A DNA stretch of 64,000 nt from Nitrobacteraceae bacterium AZCC 2146 (lineage in GTDB: Bacteria > Pseudomonadota > Alphaproteobacteria > Rhizobiales > Xanthobacteraceae), in NCBI GenBank assembly GCA_036924855.1, contig JBAGRP010000001.1, positions 2,418,001-2,482,000 of the forward strand, in the 5' to 3' direction. Position numbers and translations under genes: made by a program. This document shows positions 8,996 through 17,470 of the stretch, one piece after another; position 1 is the first letter of the stretch; each line of letters starts with the position of its first letter. Below the pieces are notes generated by a model. The model saw only the letters and a program-made list of their open reading frames with translations, was not told the DNA's origin and made no database searches.

Positions 8996-9739
8996 TCATC
9001 GCTCCAGTTGCGAGACGAAGGCGCGCGTGCGGGCGTGTTGCGACTGCCCGAAGATTTCGCCGGGCGCGCCCTGTTCGACGATGACGCCGTGATCCATGAA
9101 CACGACGCGGTCGGCGGCTTCGCGGGCAAAACGCATCTCGTGGCTGACCACCACCATGGTCATACCGGCGCGAGCCATGTCGCCCATCACAGCCAGCACC
9201 GAACCGACCAGTTCCGGATCAAGTGCCGAGGTCGGCTCATCGAACAGCATCACCTTGGGCTCAAGCGCCAGCGCGCGCGCAATGGCGATGCGCTGCTGCT
9301 GACCGCCGGACAGTTCGGCGGGATAAGAATTGCGTTTCTCGGCAAGACCGACGCGCTCGAGTGCTGCTAGCGCAAGACCTTCAGCATCGGTGCGGGATTT
9401 CTTCGATACCCGGCGCAACGCCAGCGTGATGTTGTCGATCGCCTTCATGTGCGGGTAGAGGTTAAACGACTGGAACACCATGCCGATGCGGCGTCGCATG
9501 GCGTTGATGTCGGTCCGGGGATCGCCGAGATCGACACCGTCCACGGTCACCGTGCCGGAATCCGGCGTTTCCAGCCGGTTACAGCAGCGCAGCAGCGTGC
9601 TCTTGCCGGAGCCCGACGGCCCGATGATGAAGACGGTTTCCTGTGCATGAATGGCAAGGTCGATCCCTTTCAGGATCTCGTTCGCCCCATAACTCTTGCG
9701 CAGGTTCTGGATGTCGAGGATCGGCGACGCAGCAGTCAT
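8996..9739 (-). CDS. Polar amino acid ABC transporter ATP-binding protein
   Basis: A 247-residue ATPase with Walker [10 protein letters not shown] near residue 42, Q-loop [11 protein letters not shown], signature [15 protein letters not shown], Walker [15 protein letters not shown] and switch histidine VVSHEMRFA. This is the GlnQ/HisP type. ATG 9739 is chosen, giving the family N-terminus ([12 protein letters not shown]) and leaving 10 nt after the binding-protein stop. The longer frame to 9808 would run back into the binding-protein gene. It energises uptake through the two permeases encoded directly downstream. Confidence 0.94.
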   Translation of the reverse strand: MTAASPILDIQNLRKSYGANEILKGIDLAIHAQETVFIIGPSGSGKSTLLRCCNRLETPDSGTVTVDGVDLGDPRTDINAMRRRIGMVFQSFNLYPHMKAIDNITLALRRVSKKSRTDAEGLALAALERVGLAEKRNSYPAELSGGQQQRIAIARALALEPKVMLFDEPTSALDPELVGSVLAVMGDMARAGMTMVVVSHEMRFAREAADRVVFMDHGVIVEQGAPGEIFGQSQHARTRAFVSQLER

Positions 9740-9749
9740 TGTGCGTGCG

Positions 9750-10589
9750 TCAGCTGCACTTTGCTTCGTGCGTGGCCGCGTCGTAGCCGGCGAAGCCGGG
9801 AACGCCATGGCCCGGAGTCGGCGTCAGCGCCACCGCATCCGCGGCCGGTGCGGTGCCGAACCACTTCTGGTGCAGCCTAGCGATGGAGCCGTCGGACTTC
9901 AGGCATTCCAGCGTCTCATCGAGCGTGTCACGCAGCGCCACGGAATCCTTGCGCAACGAGATCGCCCAGACCAGGCCGGTCTTGTGCAGATAGCCCAGCT
10001 TCAGCTGCGGATTGTTCTTCACTGCCCACGCGATCACGGTATTCCCTGCGACATTGGCATAAGCGCGTCCGGCCATCACCGCCTGCACGGCGTCGGTCTG
10101 GGTGCCGAAGGATTCCACCGTCCAGCCCATCTTCGGCGCGAGGTCGCGCGCCCATTGATCATAGGCCGAACCCTTGTTGACCGTGATGACCTTGCCCTTC
10201 AGATCCTCGAGCGTGGCAAAATCCGGCGAATCCTTCTTCAGCAGGAACTGGAAGTCGGTGTTGAGATAGCCTTCGGTGAACAACAGGTTCTCGGCCCGTT
10301 CCTTGGTCACCGTCACAGGCGCGATGAGAAAATCATAGGTGCCCGCCTGCAGCGCCGGCACCAGGCCGGAAAACTGGGCGGCGTCGATGGTGATCTTCTT
10401 CTTCAGCCGCTTGCCGATCGCCTCGGAGAGATCGATGTTGAAGCCTTCCATACCGCCCGACATGGTCGGCATCGCATGCGGCGCGAAAGTGCCATCGATG
10501 GCGGTTTTCAGCGTCTCCTGGGCCTGCAGCGGCGACGCAATGGCCGCCACGGTCAACATCAACAACGCCGAACGATAGAAAGACTTCAT
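9750..10589 (-). CDS. Periplasmic solute-binding protein of polar amino acid ABC importer
   Basis: A 279-residue family-3 extracellular binding protein. The first 23 residues form a Sec signal ([20 protein letters not shown] then LQAQ) with cleavage expected after AQA/Q. Family motifs include [30 protein letters not shown] text near residue 88 and [14 protein letters not shown] near residue 130. It is the first gene of the importer operon, and AGGAG lies 6 nt before the ATG. The operon's last gene is a D-carbamoylase, suggesting the ligand is a hydantoin, N-carbamoyl amino acid or related amino acid; this is inferred from context only. Confidence 0.92.
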   Translation of the reverse strand: MKSFYRSALLMLTVAAIASPLQAQETLKTAIDGTFAPHAMPTMSGGMEGFNIDLSEAIGKRLKKKITIDAAQFSGLVPALQAGTYDFLIAPVTVTKERAENLLFTEGYLNTDFQFLLKKDSPDFATLEDLKGKVITVNKGSAYDQWARDLAPKMGWTVESFGTQTDAVQAVMAGRAYANVAGNTVIAWAVKNNPQLKLGYLHKTGLVWAISLRKDSVALRDTLDETLECLKSDGSIARLHQKWFGTAPAADAVALTPTPGHGVPGFAGYDAATHEAKCS

Positions 10590-11168
10590 TGCAAGCTCCT
10601 GTGCGATGCGGAGAATGTCGCCAAATTAGGCAACCTCCGCAAGATCGAAGTATGTGCCTATTTTGATGAAGCTTGCTCGTTTTGGCGTCAGCAGCACGGA
10701 CAGCGAGCGGACTGATGTTGTTTTGAGGAATGGCCTGGTTGCGCTGATACAATCCCGCGACATCGGCGGCTAGCGATGAGCGGCGCAACTCCGCCCCTAA
10801 CTTCTGCCGTTAAGCCTTCAGCCATTGCTCCGGCAGCGACAATAAATCTCCGAAATTAAATTTTACCGCCCCCCGGATCATTCGCCAATACATTTAATTA
10901 GAACATCAAATAAATAAGACAAAAATCATTGAAGACGAAGAGATCCGGATGCGAATACGGCCAACATAAAATGAAATTCTTCATAAGTTATAGCTATATA
11001 GAGCCACGACACAACGGTCAACTCTATGAATCCAGGCCTAGAAAGCCCCACCCTTAGATTTAATTTTAGCTGCGCCACTGAAAATTAAATAGTTGCAAAA
11101 CATTTAAAATTGGCATAATTTGGCACTTAAATTAAAATATCCGCTTGTTTATTTTGCATGAGGACACC
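10590..11168. other. Divergent intergenic region, AT-rich on its right half
   Basis: About 580 bases with no convincing gene. The right part (roughly 10850-11160) is strikingly AT-rich with repeated ATTTAA/TTAAAT runs, unlike the GC-rich genes on either side. It must contain the promoters of the importer operon (leftward) and of the Hint-domain gene (rightward). A direct repeat of TGGCA at 11111-11125 is listed separately. Confidence 0.6.
11111..11125 (+). promoter_or_regulatory. Direct-repeat motif TGGCATAATTTGGCA upstream of the Hint gene
   Basis: Two TGGCA half-sites spaced by one helical turn (10 bp) about 45 bases upstream of the start codon at 11169. A 14-of-15 match (TGGCATAATATGGCA) occurs in the same orientation relative to the gene it precedes at 45965-45979 on the minus strand, upstream of the wecG-like gene. 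The spacing suggests a tandem protein-binding site. Its function is inferred. Confidence 0.4.
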
Positions 11169-12113
11169 ATGCTTGGTAAAGCTCTGCATTCGATTCAACC
11201 TTCGGATCTGGCGCGCCGTCATTTCCTGGCGATCTTCGCCGCGGGCGCGGGACGGCTAACGACACTCGCGATTTCTTCCACTTTGCTCGCCAACTGCAAC
11301 GTGGATAACCTCTCTCACCAATCCACGAATGAGCATGATCAGAACAACGCAAACCCGCAGCATCATTGTTTCGCTCGGGGATCACAGATTCTCACGGTCG
11401 ATGGGGATGTGCCTGTTGAAAGCCTGACGGTCGGCGATTGGGTTGTGACAAGCAGCGCGGCTGTGCAGGTCAAATGGATTGGACGACAGGTCCTGACGAA
11501 GGCCCGCTCAGCATCCTGGGGCCGGAATGTAACACCGATCCGTGTCTCGCGCTTTGCCATTGATGACCAAACTCCGCAGCGTGATTTGTATCTCTCCCCC
11601 GAGCACTCACTCCTGATCGACGGGGCCCTCATTCCGGTCAAATATCTTGTCAACGGTCATTCGATAGTCTTCGACGACGATGCGGGGAAATCGGACACGA
11701 TCGAGTATTTTTCTGTCGAACTCGACACCCACGAAGTGATCTATGCCGAAGGCACTCCCGCCGAGACTTTTCTGTACACGGGAGGCCAGATCGCCTGGGA
11801 TAATTTCGGCGAATACGAAGAGCTCTACGGGACCGGGCATACCCTTATGACAGCGTTTGCACCTATTCACCGCTACAACGGGGGCCGCGCAGAGGTGCGT
11901 GGATTGCTCCGTTTCACCGCGTCTCGTTTCGTAGATGTGCGTGATCCCATTCAGATTGCCCATAACCGGATCGCGGCACGCGCAATGTCCATGGCAGCTG
12001 AACGCCAGCATCCAGCTTTATGGACTCCTTTGGATGAGACTTCGGTAAGCGGTAAACCTAGTCAATTAGGTAAAAGACGGGCAATGTTTGCCGCGCGAGC
12101 GCACGACGCTTGA
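11169..12113 (+). CDS. Hint-domain (Hedgehog/intein-like) protein with Tat-like N-terminus
   Basis: A 314-residue protein with a Hint_2-type domain from about residue 68: CFARGSQILTVDG, then VESLTVGDWVVT, then LYLSPEHSLLIDG and a C-terminal region. The first residue of the domain is the Cys expected for an autoprocessing nucleophile. The N-terminus has LARRHFLAIFAAGAG followed by hydrophobic residues, resembling a Tat signal. In Alphaproteobacteria such domains often sit in RTX or adhesin-like proteins; this one is nearly free-standing. ATG 11169 is preferred over an in-frame start at 11145 because GAGGAC lies just upstream. A terminal splicing Asn/HN is not evident, so cleavage rather than splicing would be expected if active. 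Confidence 0.8.
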   Translation: MLGKALHSIQPSDLARRHFLAIFAAGAGRLTTLAISSTLLANCNVDNLSHQSTNEHDQNNANPQHHCFARGSQILTVDGDVPVESLTVGDWVVTSSAAVQVKWIGRQVLTKARSASWGRNVTPIRVSRFAIDDQTPQRDLYLSPEHSLLIDGALIPVKYLVNGHSIVFDDDAGKSDTIEYFSVELDTHEVIYAEGTPAETFLYTGGQIAWDNFGEYEELYGTGHTLMTAFAPIHRYNGGRAEVRGLLRFTASRFVDVRDPIQIAHNRIAARAMSMAAERQHPALWTPLDETSVSGKPSQLGKRRAMFAARAHDA

Positions 12114-12324
12114 GCTATCTGTTACGTCAGCCACGCCCCCCAACGCGACGACAACACATCCCCCGCGTCTTGAAAAATGGGCTGCGCGCCACGGCGGCAC
12201 TTGGATATCGCTCAGTTTCGATATAAATTTGTGAATGTTTCGGCATTGAAGAGAATTTAATCTAATAATCATGAAGTAGCCCGCGAGGCGATTGAGCGGA
12301 GCGAGTTATTATTGGGGGGACGGA

Positions 12325-12654
12325 TTGGTCGAACCTCGGATTTTTGTACTTGAGATCGACGGAAAGCCTACACTCGCGTTTGAGGCCAAAAGCCTCCGCG
12401 AAGCGCGCGAACTCTGCCACGAGGAATGGCTGCGAACCGATCTCGGCTCGCTTAGCTCTAATGGCGCCCCATTGTGCTGCGGCAGTGCGGAACTCGAGGC
12501 ACGCCTAGCTCAGCCAGCAGAGATTGCCGCTTTCAACCATGCAATGCAGGGCGCAGAGTCATCGGATGAGCTGACTTTGGCTTTTCTGGTCGAGTTAGAT
12601 GGCACCCTGGTTGAAGTCGTGGTCGATCCTGGGAGATTTACGTCACAGGGCTAA
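12325..12654 (+). CDS. Hypothetical protein, about 109 aa
   Basis: Small acidic soluble protein with no recognised family. From TTG 12325 it begins with EPRIFVLEIDGKPTLAFEAK and continues with an Ala/Glu-rich helical stretch and a C-terminal beta-like LAFLVELDGTLVEVVVDPG. The TTG is preceded by GGGGGGA at 4-nt spacing; an alternative in-frame TTG is at 12292. The codon pattern looks coding and there are no in-frame stops over the full length. It follows the Hint gene on the same strand after about 210 bases and may belong to the same accessory group. No function is assigned. Confidence 0.5.
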   Translation: MVEPRIFVLEIDGKPTLAFEAKSLREARELCHEEWLRTDLGSLSSNGAPLCCGSAELEARLAQPAEIAAFNHAMQGAESSDELTLAFLVELDGTLVEVVVDPGRFTSQG

Positions 12655-13209
12655 TTTGCCTCGCTCAATCTTCAATCCTAAAGACCGTGGGGGATGGAAC
12701 TGAAACACGCGCCTCGTTCCCAAAGGATCTGCTCCTTTGTGTCCCCTGCTTAAAGCACTTACTCTTTCGTTGCCTCTCCGCGCATCCGTACAGCGGTTTC
12801 ACTCTGAATCATTTGAGCGGTAATCCAATCACATAAGCTCGGCGACGCAGATCTCCAACGCTCGGTCTCAGCCTGGCCGCTCTTAAGACCGGGAAGCATC
12901 TGTTCAACCAACTTTCCGAAGGCGTTGATCCTCCGCAGGCGTCTAATGGAAACCGATGCTTTTTGCCACAGTCGCCGCTGCTCGCTTCTTCACCTAATCC
13001 CGCCTCAACGCGCTGCAGGTCATCAGATTTTCAATCCCGCTGGCGACCCCGGTCAAATTGGCTGGATCGACATTTGCTTGGCTGGCTTGGGCTGACCCGT
13101 CTCGGATTTCAGGCAAGTCTCATTGCACCTCACCCCAGCCAGATGCACCGCTGACCAACCGGTCTCTACAAACCGTTTGGCCGCGCCGCCCCGAAAAGGG
13201 CGCGTGCCA
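12655..13209. other. Intergenic region, no recognised gene
   Basis: About 550 bases between a hypothetical gene and a convergent small gene. Short open frames exist on both strands but none has a ribosome-binding site with a plausible protein composition. No repeat or RNA structure was recognised. Confidence 0.5.
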
Positions 13210-13461
13210 TCAGAACAATTTATCGAGTAATCGTTCGAGCCAATCCCAAGGATCTTTGTCCCGATCCCCGTGTCCGGAGCCAGGATCACTGCGTCCACTG
13301 GAATGTGCAATCGCGGTTGAATTGAGCGATGTTGAAAGGAGGACGGTCAGCGCTGGAGGTGTCACGACCGCGAACTTGCCGCAAGCAGCGAGGAATTTAC
13401 GACGGTCCTCATCAAGTGGCGTATCACCGTCAACGATTGGTCCGTTTTCCCGAGGTATCAT
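13210..13461 (-). CDS. Small Tat-leader-like protein, 83 aa; candidate secreted or modified peptide
   Basis: An 83-residue protein: an acidic N-terminus, then DEDRRKFLAACGKFAVV followed by TPPALTVLLSTSLNSTAIAHS, a twin-arginine-like leader with a short hydrophobic core, and a Gly/Asp-rich then amphipathic tail ending DPWDWLERLLDKLF. Similar small 'RR-x-FL..CG.FAVVTPP' proteins are, from memory, common next to polysaccharide and PqqD genes in Bradyrhizobium-like genomes, always unnamed. It is divergent from the PqqD-kinase fusion gene at 13639, separated by about 180 bases of AT-rich promoter. It could be the client of that PqqD domain or simply an exported small protein; neither is shown. Confidence 0.6.
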   Translation of the reverse strand: MIPRENGPIVDGDTPLDEDRRKFLAACGKFAVVTPPALTVLLSTSLNSTAIAHSSGRSDPGSGHGDRDKDPWDWLERLLDKLF

Positions 13462-13638
13462 TCCGACCTCCAGCGAATAATTAACATAATATTTAATTTC
13501 GGACTTCCCATTTAATTATTAATCAGCCAAACTGTCAAGGGTTTGCAGGGTGCGATCCCCCGACACTGAGAAGAATAATTGGCAACCACGGGAGCTTGTC
13601 AGCCACCTCGACAGGCGAAGCATCCGGGCTCGGAAAAC

Positions 13639-14787
13639 ATGGATTCAAGAAGCCCTCGCGCGCATCCAGGTGAAGGGGATCTGCACCTTTCGCGCATTCT
13701 GCATCCGGTCGCCGATGCGGCATTCTCTTTGCTCGACGACCGACCTGTCCTTTTCTGCGAGTCCACTCAGAAACTTTATGAACTCAACCAGTTGGGGGCG
13801 TACATCTGGTGCTGCTTGTTGGACAAGAAACCAGTGGAGGCGATTTGCGAAGATCTGACCACATCTGGTTTGCATCAACTCGAGGCAAGTAAATATGTCC
13901 GCCAAGCACTGCTAAACTGGTTCGAGCTCGGGCTACTTAAGGCCGATTGGAAAATCTGCAAGGAGCACTCTTTCGTCGCCAGCCTTGGAAAGTTCGCGGT
14001 GAATATCCAGACATCGGGCGAACAACTTACGCAGCTGTTGCTTCCCCTGTTCAGCCAAATAAGCGCGACCGAAAGCGCTGACGATATTTTCGAGGTTATT
14101 GAAGTCGATCAGCTGATCCACGTCTTCCACAACAAGACTTGCGCCTTTCGATGCGGAAGCAACCAGCTGGCTCCGACGATGAAGGCCTATATCACAGAAC
14201 AAATCGTCCAGAGGAGTTCACCAGATGTGGTGTTCCATGCAGCCTGTCTCCTGTTCGAGGGCAAGAGCCTGCTCGTGAGCGGGCGCCCCGGCGCGGGAAA
14301 GACAACGCTTGCATTACATTTAATGGAGGCCGGATTTGACTATGGAGCCGACGATATTGTCTTCATCGCACCGGATGGCAGCGCGATGGGGGTCCCGTTC
14401 GCACCGGCACTCAAACCAGGTTCTTGGGCGATGGTAAAAAGATTTCGACCCGACCTTGGTGAAGCTGTCGTCCACTGCAGACCGGATGGCAAGCGCGTGC
14501 GATATCTGAAAACTCCCCGCACCGCCCCCAAAGGCACCTCTCCAGTCGCCTGGATCGTATTCATTAAAAGAGCGCCGAATGGTCCTGCAAAGCTGACCCC
14601 GATCGGACAGTTGGAAACGATGAGCAGGTTAATAGATGGCTCGTTCTCTCCAGTCGGAAAACTTACCTATCAAGGGTTCAATGCCCTCAAGCGGACCTTG
14701 ACCAACGCCAATTCATTCGAGCTACAGTATTCCGACGTGGCTCAGGCGAGGGATACAATTGTAGCTCTTTGCAATGGCAAACTATAG
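13639..14787 (+). CDS. PqqD-like domain fused to HPr-kinase-like P-loop domain
   Basis: A 382-residue two-domain protein. Residues about 25-115 match the PqqD/RRE peptide-binding fold pattern (FSLLDDRPVLFCES then YELNQLGAYIWCCL). Residues about 205 onward form an HprK/PEPCK-type kinase: Walker A SGRPGAGKTTLALHL at about 213, followed by the conserved acidic pair in YGADDIVFIAPDG near 236. In HPr-rel-A-type systems, as I recall them, the PqqD protein and HprK-related kinase A are separate genes next to a nucleotidyltransferase; here they are fused. The next gene, a nucleotidyltransferase, overlaps by 14 bases. ATG 13639 is preferred; an upstream in-frame TTG at 13579 would add 20 residues. The substrate is unknown. 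Confidence 0.8.
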   Translation: MDSRSPRAHPGEGDLHLSRILHPVADAAFSLLDDRPVLFCESTQKLYELNQLGAYIWCCLLDKKPVEAICEDLTTSGLHQLEASKYVRQALLNWFELGLLKADWKICKEHSFVASLGKFAVNIQTSGEQLTQLLLPLFSQISATESADDIFEVIEVDQLIHVFHNKTCAFRCGSNQLAPTMKAYITEQIVQRSSPDVVFHAACLLFEGKSLLVSGRPGAGKTTLALHLMEAGFDYGADDIVFIAPDGSAMGVPFAPALKPGSWAMVKRFRPDLGEAVVHCRPDGKRVRYLKTPRTAPKGTSPVAWIVFIKRAPNGPAKLTPIGQLETMSRLIDGSFSPVGKLTYQGFNALKRTLTNANSFELQYSDVAQARDTIVALCNGKL

Positions 14788-15847
14788 CAGCTCCCTAATC
14801 CATTTGTGCGAATGCTTTCGGGGCTCTGTCCCGAAGAATGTCGACTGGATGTCCTTGCTTGGTTTGGCCAACCAAACACTCACGACCCCTGCATTGATGG
14901 ATTTCACAATACGCTTTGGGGAACATATTCCCGAAGATGTCTGCCTCTACGTTCGGGAAATATTCAAACGCAATCTTGTTCGCAACGACCGGCTTGCGGC
15001 GCAATTGACCGAGGCCGTCGTGGCAATGAACGACCGAGGGGTGACGCCCATACTGCTGAAAAGTACCGCGATCCTGATGACAGAACCGAGCCATCAGAGG
15101 GGCACGAAAATCATGTCCGATCTGGATATCATGGTGGCTCCCGACGAAGTCGATTCGGTCCTGGATGGCTTATTTGCCTTGGGTTACAGCGTTCACTTCC
15201 AAGCTCAACCCGGTACCGAAAAAAGATACGCGGACCTAAAACGGCCAAGCGATGTTGGCATGATCGATCTGCACGAAAAGCCACCCGGCCCCGCCTACTT
15301 CTACCGTGCATCCGGCGACCTAAAGCAGCACTGTCAATTGATACCCGTCGCGCGTGGATCCGCTTACGTTCCGTCTCCCACCTATCAAGCGCTGATATTG
15401 ACAATTCACGATCAATTTCAGGATTCTGATTATTGGATCGGCAACATCGACGTTCGCCATCTGCTTGCCTTGCGGGACCTAGTCAATTCGCCTGAAGGCA
15501 TTGATTGGGACAAGCTTAGTTGTCTCATGCCAAGCAGGCTTGCAAGAAACGCCCTCGAAACTCAACTTATAACTTTGTCGTCATTGCTCGGCGTGGATGT
15601 GCCTGCCCACCTGCGCAAACGATTCGTGCCTAGATTGCAATACAGGCGGCGCTTAGCCCAAGCGCATTTTCCGGCACTACGACAGGCGTTTTTGATCGTG
15701 GCATTGCTGGACTATCGGAACTATCGATCCGGGGTCGGGGCGTTGAGAGAAAATGAAGTCGAGCGCCGCCGATGGAAGCTACCGAAACCGGGTACATTGC
15801 GTTTTCTACTACGTTTGTCGCGAGAACACCGTGTTGGGAAGGTCTAA
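14774..15847 (+). CDS. Nucleotidyltransferase family protein (NTP_transf_5-like)
   Basis: A 357-residue protein of the uncharacterised nucleotidyltransferase family often found beside PqqD/HprK-like genes. The core is readable as TPILLKSTAIL, then MSDLDIMVAPDEVDSVLDGL, with the SDLD pair as the likely metal-binding residues, followed by a conserved helical C-terminal half. It overlaps the kinase gene by 14 bases, implying translational coupling and a shared pathway. In some lasso-peptide clusters a kinase and a nucleotidyltransferase of these families decorate the peptide; here no lasso cyclase or protease is present. Chemistry and target remain unknown. Confidence 0.75.
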   Translation: MANYSSSLIHLCECFRGSVPKNVDWMSLLGLANQTLTTPALMDFTIRFGEHIPEDVCLYVREIFKRNLVRNDRLAAQLTEAVVAMNDRGVTPILLKSTAILMTEPSHQRGTKIMSDLDIMVAPDEVDSVLDGLFALGYSVHFQAQPGTEKRYADLKRPSDVGMIDLHEKPPGPAYFYRASGDLKQHCQLIPVARGSAYVPSPTYQALILTIHDQFQDSDYWIGNIDVRHLLALRDLVNSPEGIDWDKLSCLMPSRLARNALETQLITLSSLLGVDVPAHLRKRFVPRLQYRRRLAQAHFPALRQAFLIVALLDYRNYRSGVGALRENEVERRRWKLPKPGTLRFLLRLSREHRVGKV

Positions 15848-16142
15848 TCCGCTTGCGTACCGCCCTTCCATGACGAACAGGATTCCGAAGTCGTCCGGTC
15901 GCCCCTGAGACAGGTCCGTATCCGCAGCCGGCTGCAATTCCAATCGGCTAAGTACAACAGGCATAACTGTACAGAGGTAAGGGATTGCCCGGGCCCGGAA
16001 ATGAATCCTTTGGTTTGATCTGATTTTGATTTACCGCCACATTAATTAGGATTATTATTTGCATTTACATTCGAGAATCTGACCTAGGGCGACTGTTCTC
16101 CGAGAGACAGTCGAGCTCCCGCCGAAGGCGATAGGAGACCCG

Positions 16143-16307
16143 ATGAAACAAGCACGACCGACAACCTATTTAACAGCCGACGAACTAGACAGATTGCGGA
16201 GACTAAAATCCAAAGAGACCGAGGCATCACCATCCGAATTGGACAGGCAGGAAATCCAGCAGGAGAAGACGGGTCTTCAAACACTCGCCGGGACCTGCCC
16301 GAGGTAA
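16143..16307 (+). CDS. Small hypothetical protein, 54 aa
   Basis: A 54-residue ORF starting MKQARPTTYLTADELDRLRR and continuing as a charged helical segment. GGAGAC lies 4 nt before the ATG. The composition (Lys/Arg/Glu-rich, short DNA-binding-like helix) could fit a small regulatory protein, but there is no family match I recognise. It stands alone in a 1.6-kb stretch lacking larger genes. Confidence 0.35.
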   Translation: MKQARPTTYLTADELDRLRRLKSKETEASPSELDRQEIQQEKTGLQTLAGTCPR

Positions 16308-16749
16308 GCATAGCAATCCCTGGTGGCGGGCATTGGCTGCTCGGCTTTGACGGTCGTAGCTGGTCTTAATGCACGGCGGCTCGAGCTTACATTTATAGTG
16401 CGGCGGATCGATATAGCGATTGCTGTTCTTCTCTCGGGCGACCTGGATATTGGCTTGTGGCTCCCCGAGCGGCGTCAGCAGGCGGTTAAAGGCATTCCGG
16501 AGAAGTCCAACCTCTCCGAACGCCATGTCTGCCCGGATCGTTGACCAGCAACGCGGAACGCAGCGATACACCACCATCATCGCCCGAACTGATAAGGATG
16601 CGCTGGCAAGAGCGGCTATCCCTCTCGCATCCCAATACAGACGGTACCATTATCGTCGAATCCCGTCGCTGCTTGCCGACGGTAGCTGCCGGGTCAGCTG
16701 AGGTCGCATCCAGCGCGATCTGGCGCGATGACTATGACTAAGACGATGC

Positions 16750-17019
16750 TTAGACTGCTGCGGTGGATGGTAAAGCAGGTAAGTCCACGCCAAACCGATG
16801 ATTAGCCCTCCCTGCCCGATGCAGGAGGGCTTTTCTGGACGTATGAGCCGCCCGCAGCAACAGCGATCGGCGCAGATTGGCACCCGTTCTTAATTGGCCG
16901 GCTCTTTTTTCCGCAATCATTTTGGCCTCGCCGGCCGGGAAATTCTCTGCCAGCCGCTGAAAATCGTCGGCCAATCGGAGCCAACGCTCCGCGATACTTT
17001 CATCAAATCTCTCGCACAT
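16750..17019 (-). CDS. Small hypothetical protein, 89 aa
   Basis: From ATG 17019, with GGAG 7 nt upstream, the product begins MCERFDESIAERWLRLADDF and is helical and amphipathic through about residue 50 (QRLAENFPAGEAKMIAEKRAG), which looks like real protein. The last 30 residues look less protein-like and overlap a strong rightward terminator hairpin at 16805-16834, so the true 3' end may have drifted or be frameshifted. Similar short 'W-L-R-L-A' helical proteins are, from memory, common in Bradyrhizobium-like genomes without known function. Confidence 0.35.
   Translation of the reverse strand: MCERFDESIAERWLRLADDFQRLAENFPAGEAKMIAEKRAGQLRTGANLRRSLLLRAAHTSRKALLHRAGRANHRFGVDLPALPSTAAV
16805..16834 (+). 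terminator. Rho-independent terminator reading rightward
   Basis: Stem GCCCTCCCTGC / GCAGGAGGGC with one bulged C and a five-base loop, followed at once by TTTTC. Ten base pairs, eight of them G-C. The T-run is only on the plus strand, so it ends a rightward transcript. No rightward gene ends just before it; the nearest is the 54-aa ORF ending at 16307. Confidence 0.65.
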
Positions 17020-17470
17020 TCTTGTACTCCAACACCCGACATTGGAACGCTTATAAATTGCCACAAAATTCACTCACCGTCACCGCAATTAATTAATAAT
17101 TGATCGATTTTATGAATTTATTTATAATATTAACCAAAATTAAATGACCAAAAGATCAATCATAGGCGCGATTTGCTCGCAGGGCGATTTCACATGGAAT
17201 ATGGAGCCTGAACCGGCGCTCCCGAACAATGGAACGGCCAGTCGACGCGGCCTTCGAAGCGCCGTCACCGTCATCGGAGACGTCACGAGGCGCGGTATTT
17301 ATGTGGACCAGCTAGAGCTGACATCGCCCCTCCGCTAAGGCCTCATTGACGTAGTACAGTACGGACTGCATCACGGCGGCGATTAAGCCGCTCGGCTTCC
17401 TCCACAAGAGGCCTGAGGAGCTGGCTGCGCCGATTTAGCAACAACGGCGGCTGATCCAGAGGGCTGACAC
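17020..17470. other. Intergenic region with strongly AT-rich island
   Basis: Positions about 17075-17145 are almost pure A/T (AATTAATTAATAATTG and neighbouring runs). The following 300 bases hold an open frame from 17144 without a ribosome-binding site, which I do not accept as a gene. Confidence 0.5.

Noticed and set aside
7650..8999. Single 449-residue permease-like ORF
   Set aside because: Its first half is out of phase with the true first permease (8315-8989); the real second permease begins at 8315.
11100..11130. Sigma-54-type -24/-12 promoter reading of TTGGCATAATTTGGCA
   Set aside because: The GG and GC dinucleotides are separated by nine bases, one short of the fixed ten-base spacing of sigma-54 promoters; both copies of the motif share this spacing, so a different binding site is more likely.
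13210..15847. Lasso-peptide or other classical RiPP cluster
   Set aside because: There is a PqqD domain, a kinase-like domain and a nucleotidyltransferase, but no asparagine-synthetase-like cyclase, transglutaminase-like protease or radical-SAM enzyme in the window.
17144..17338. 64-residue ORF after the AT-rich island
   Set aside because: No ribosome-binding site and no protein-like composition.
15848..17470. Degraded transposase or insertion sequence in this gene-poor stretch
   Set aside because: No inverted terminal repeats, target duplications or transposase motifs could be recognised in any frame.
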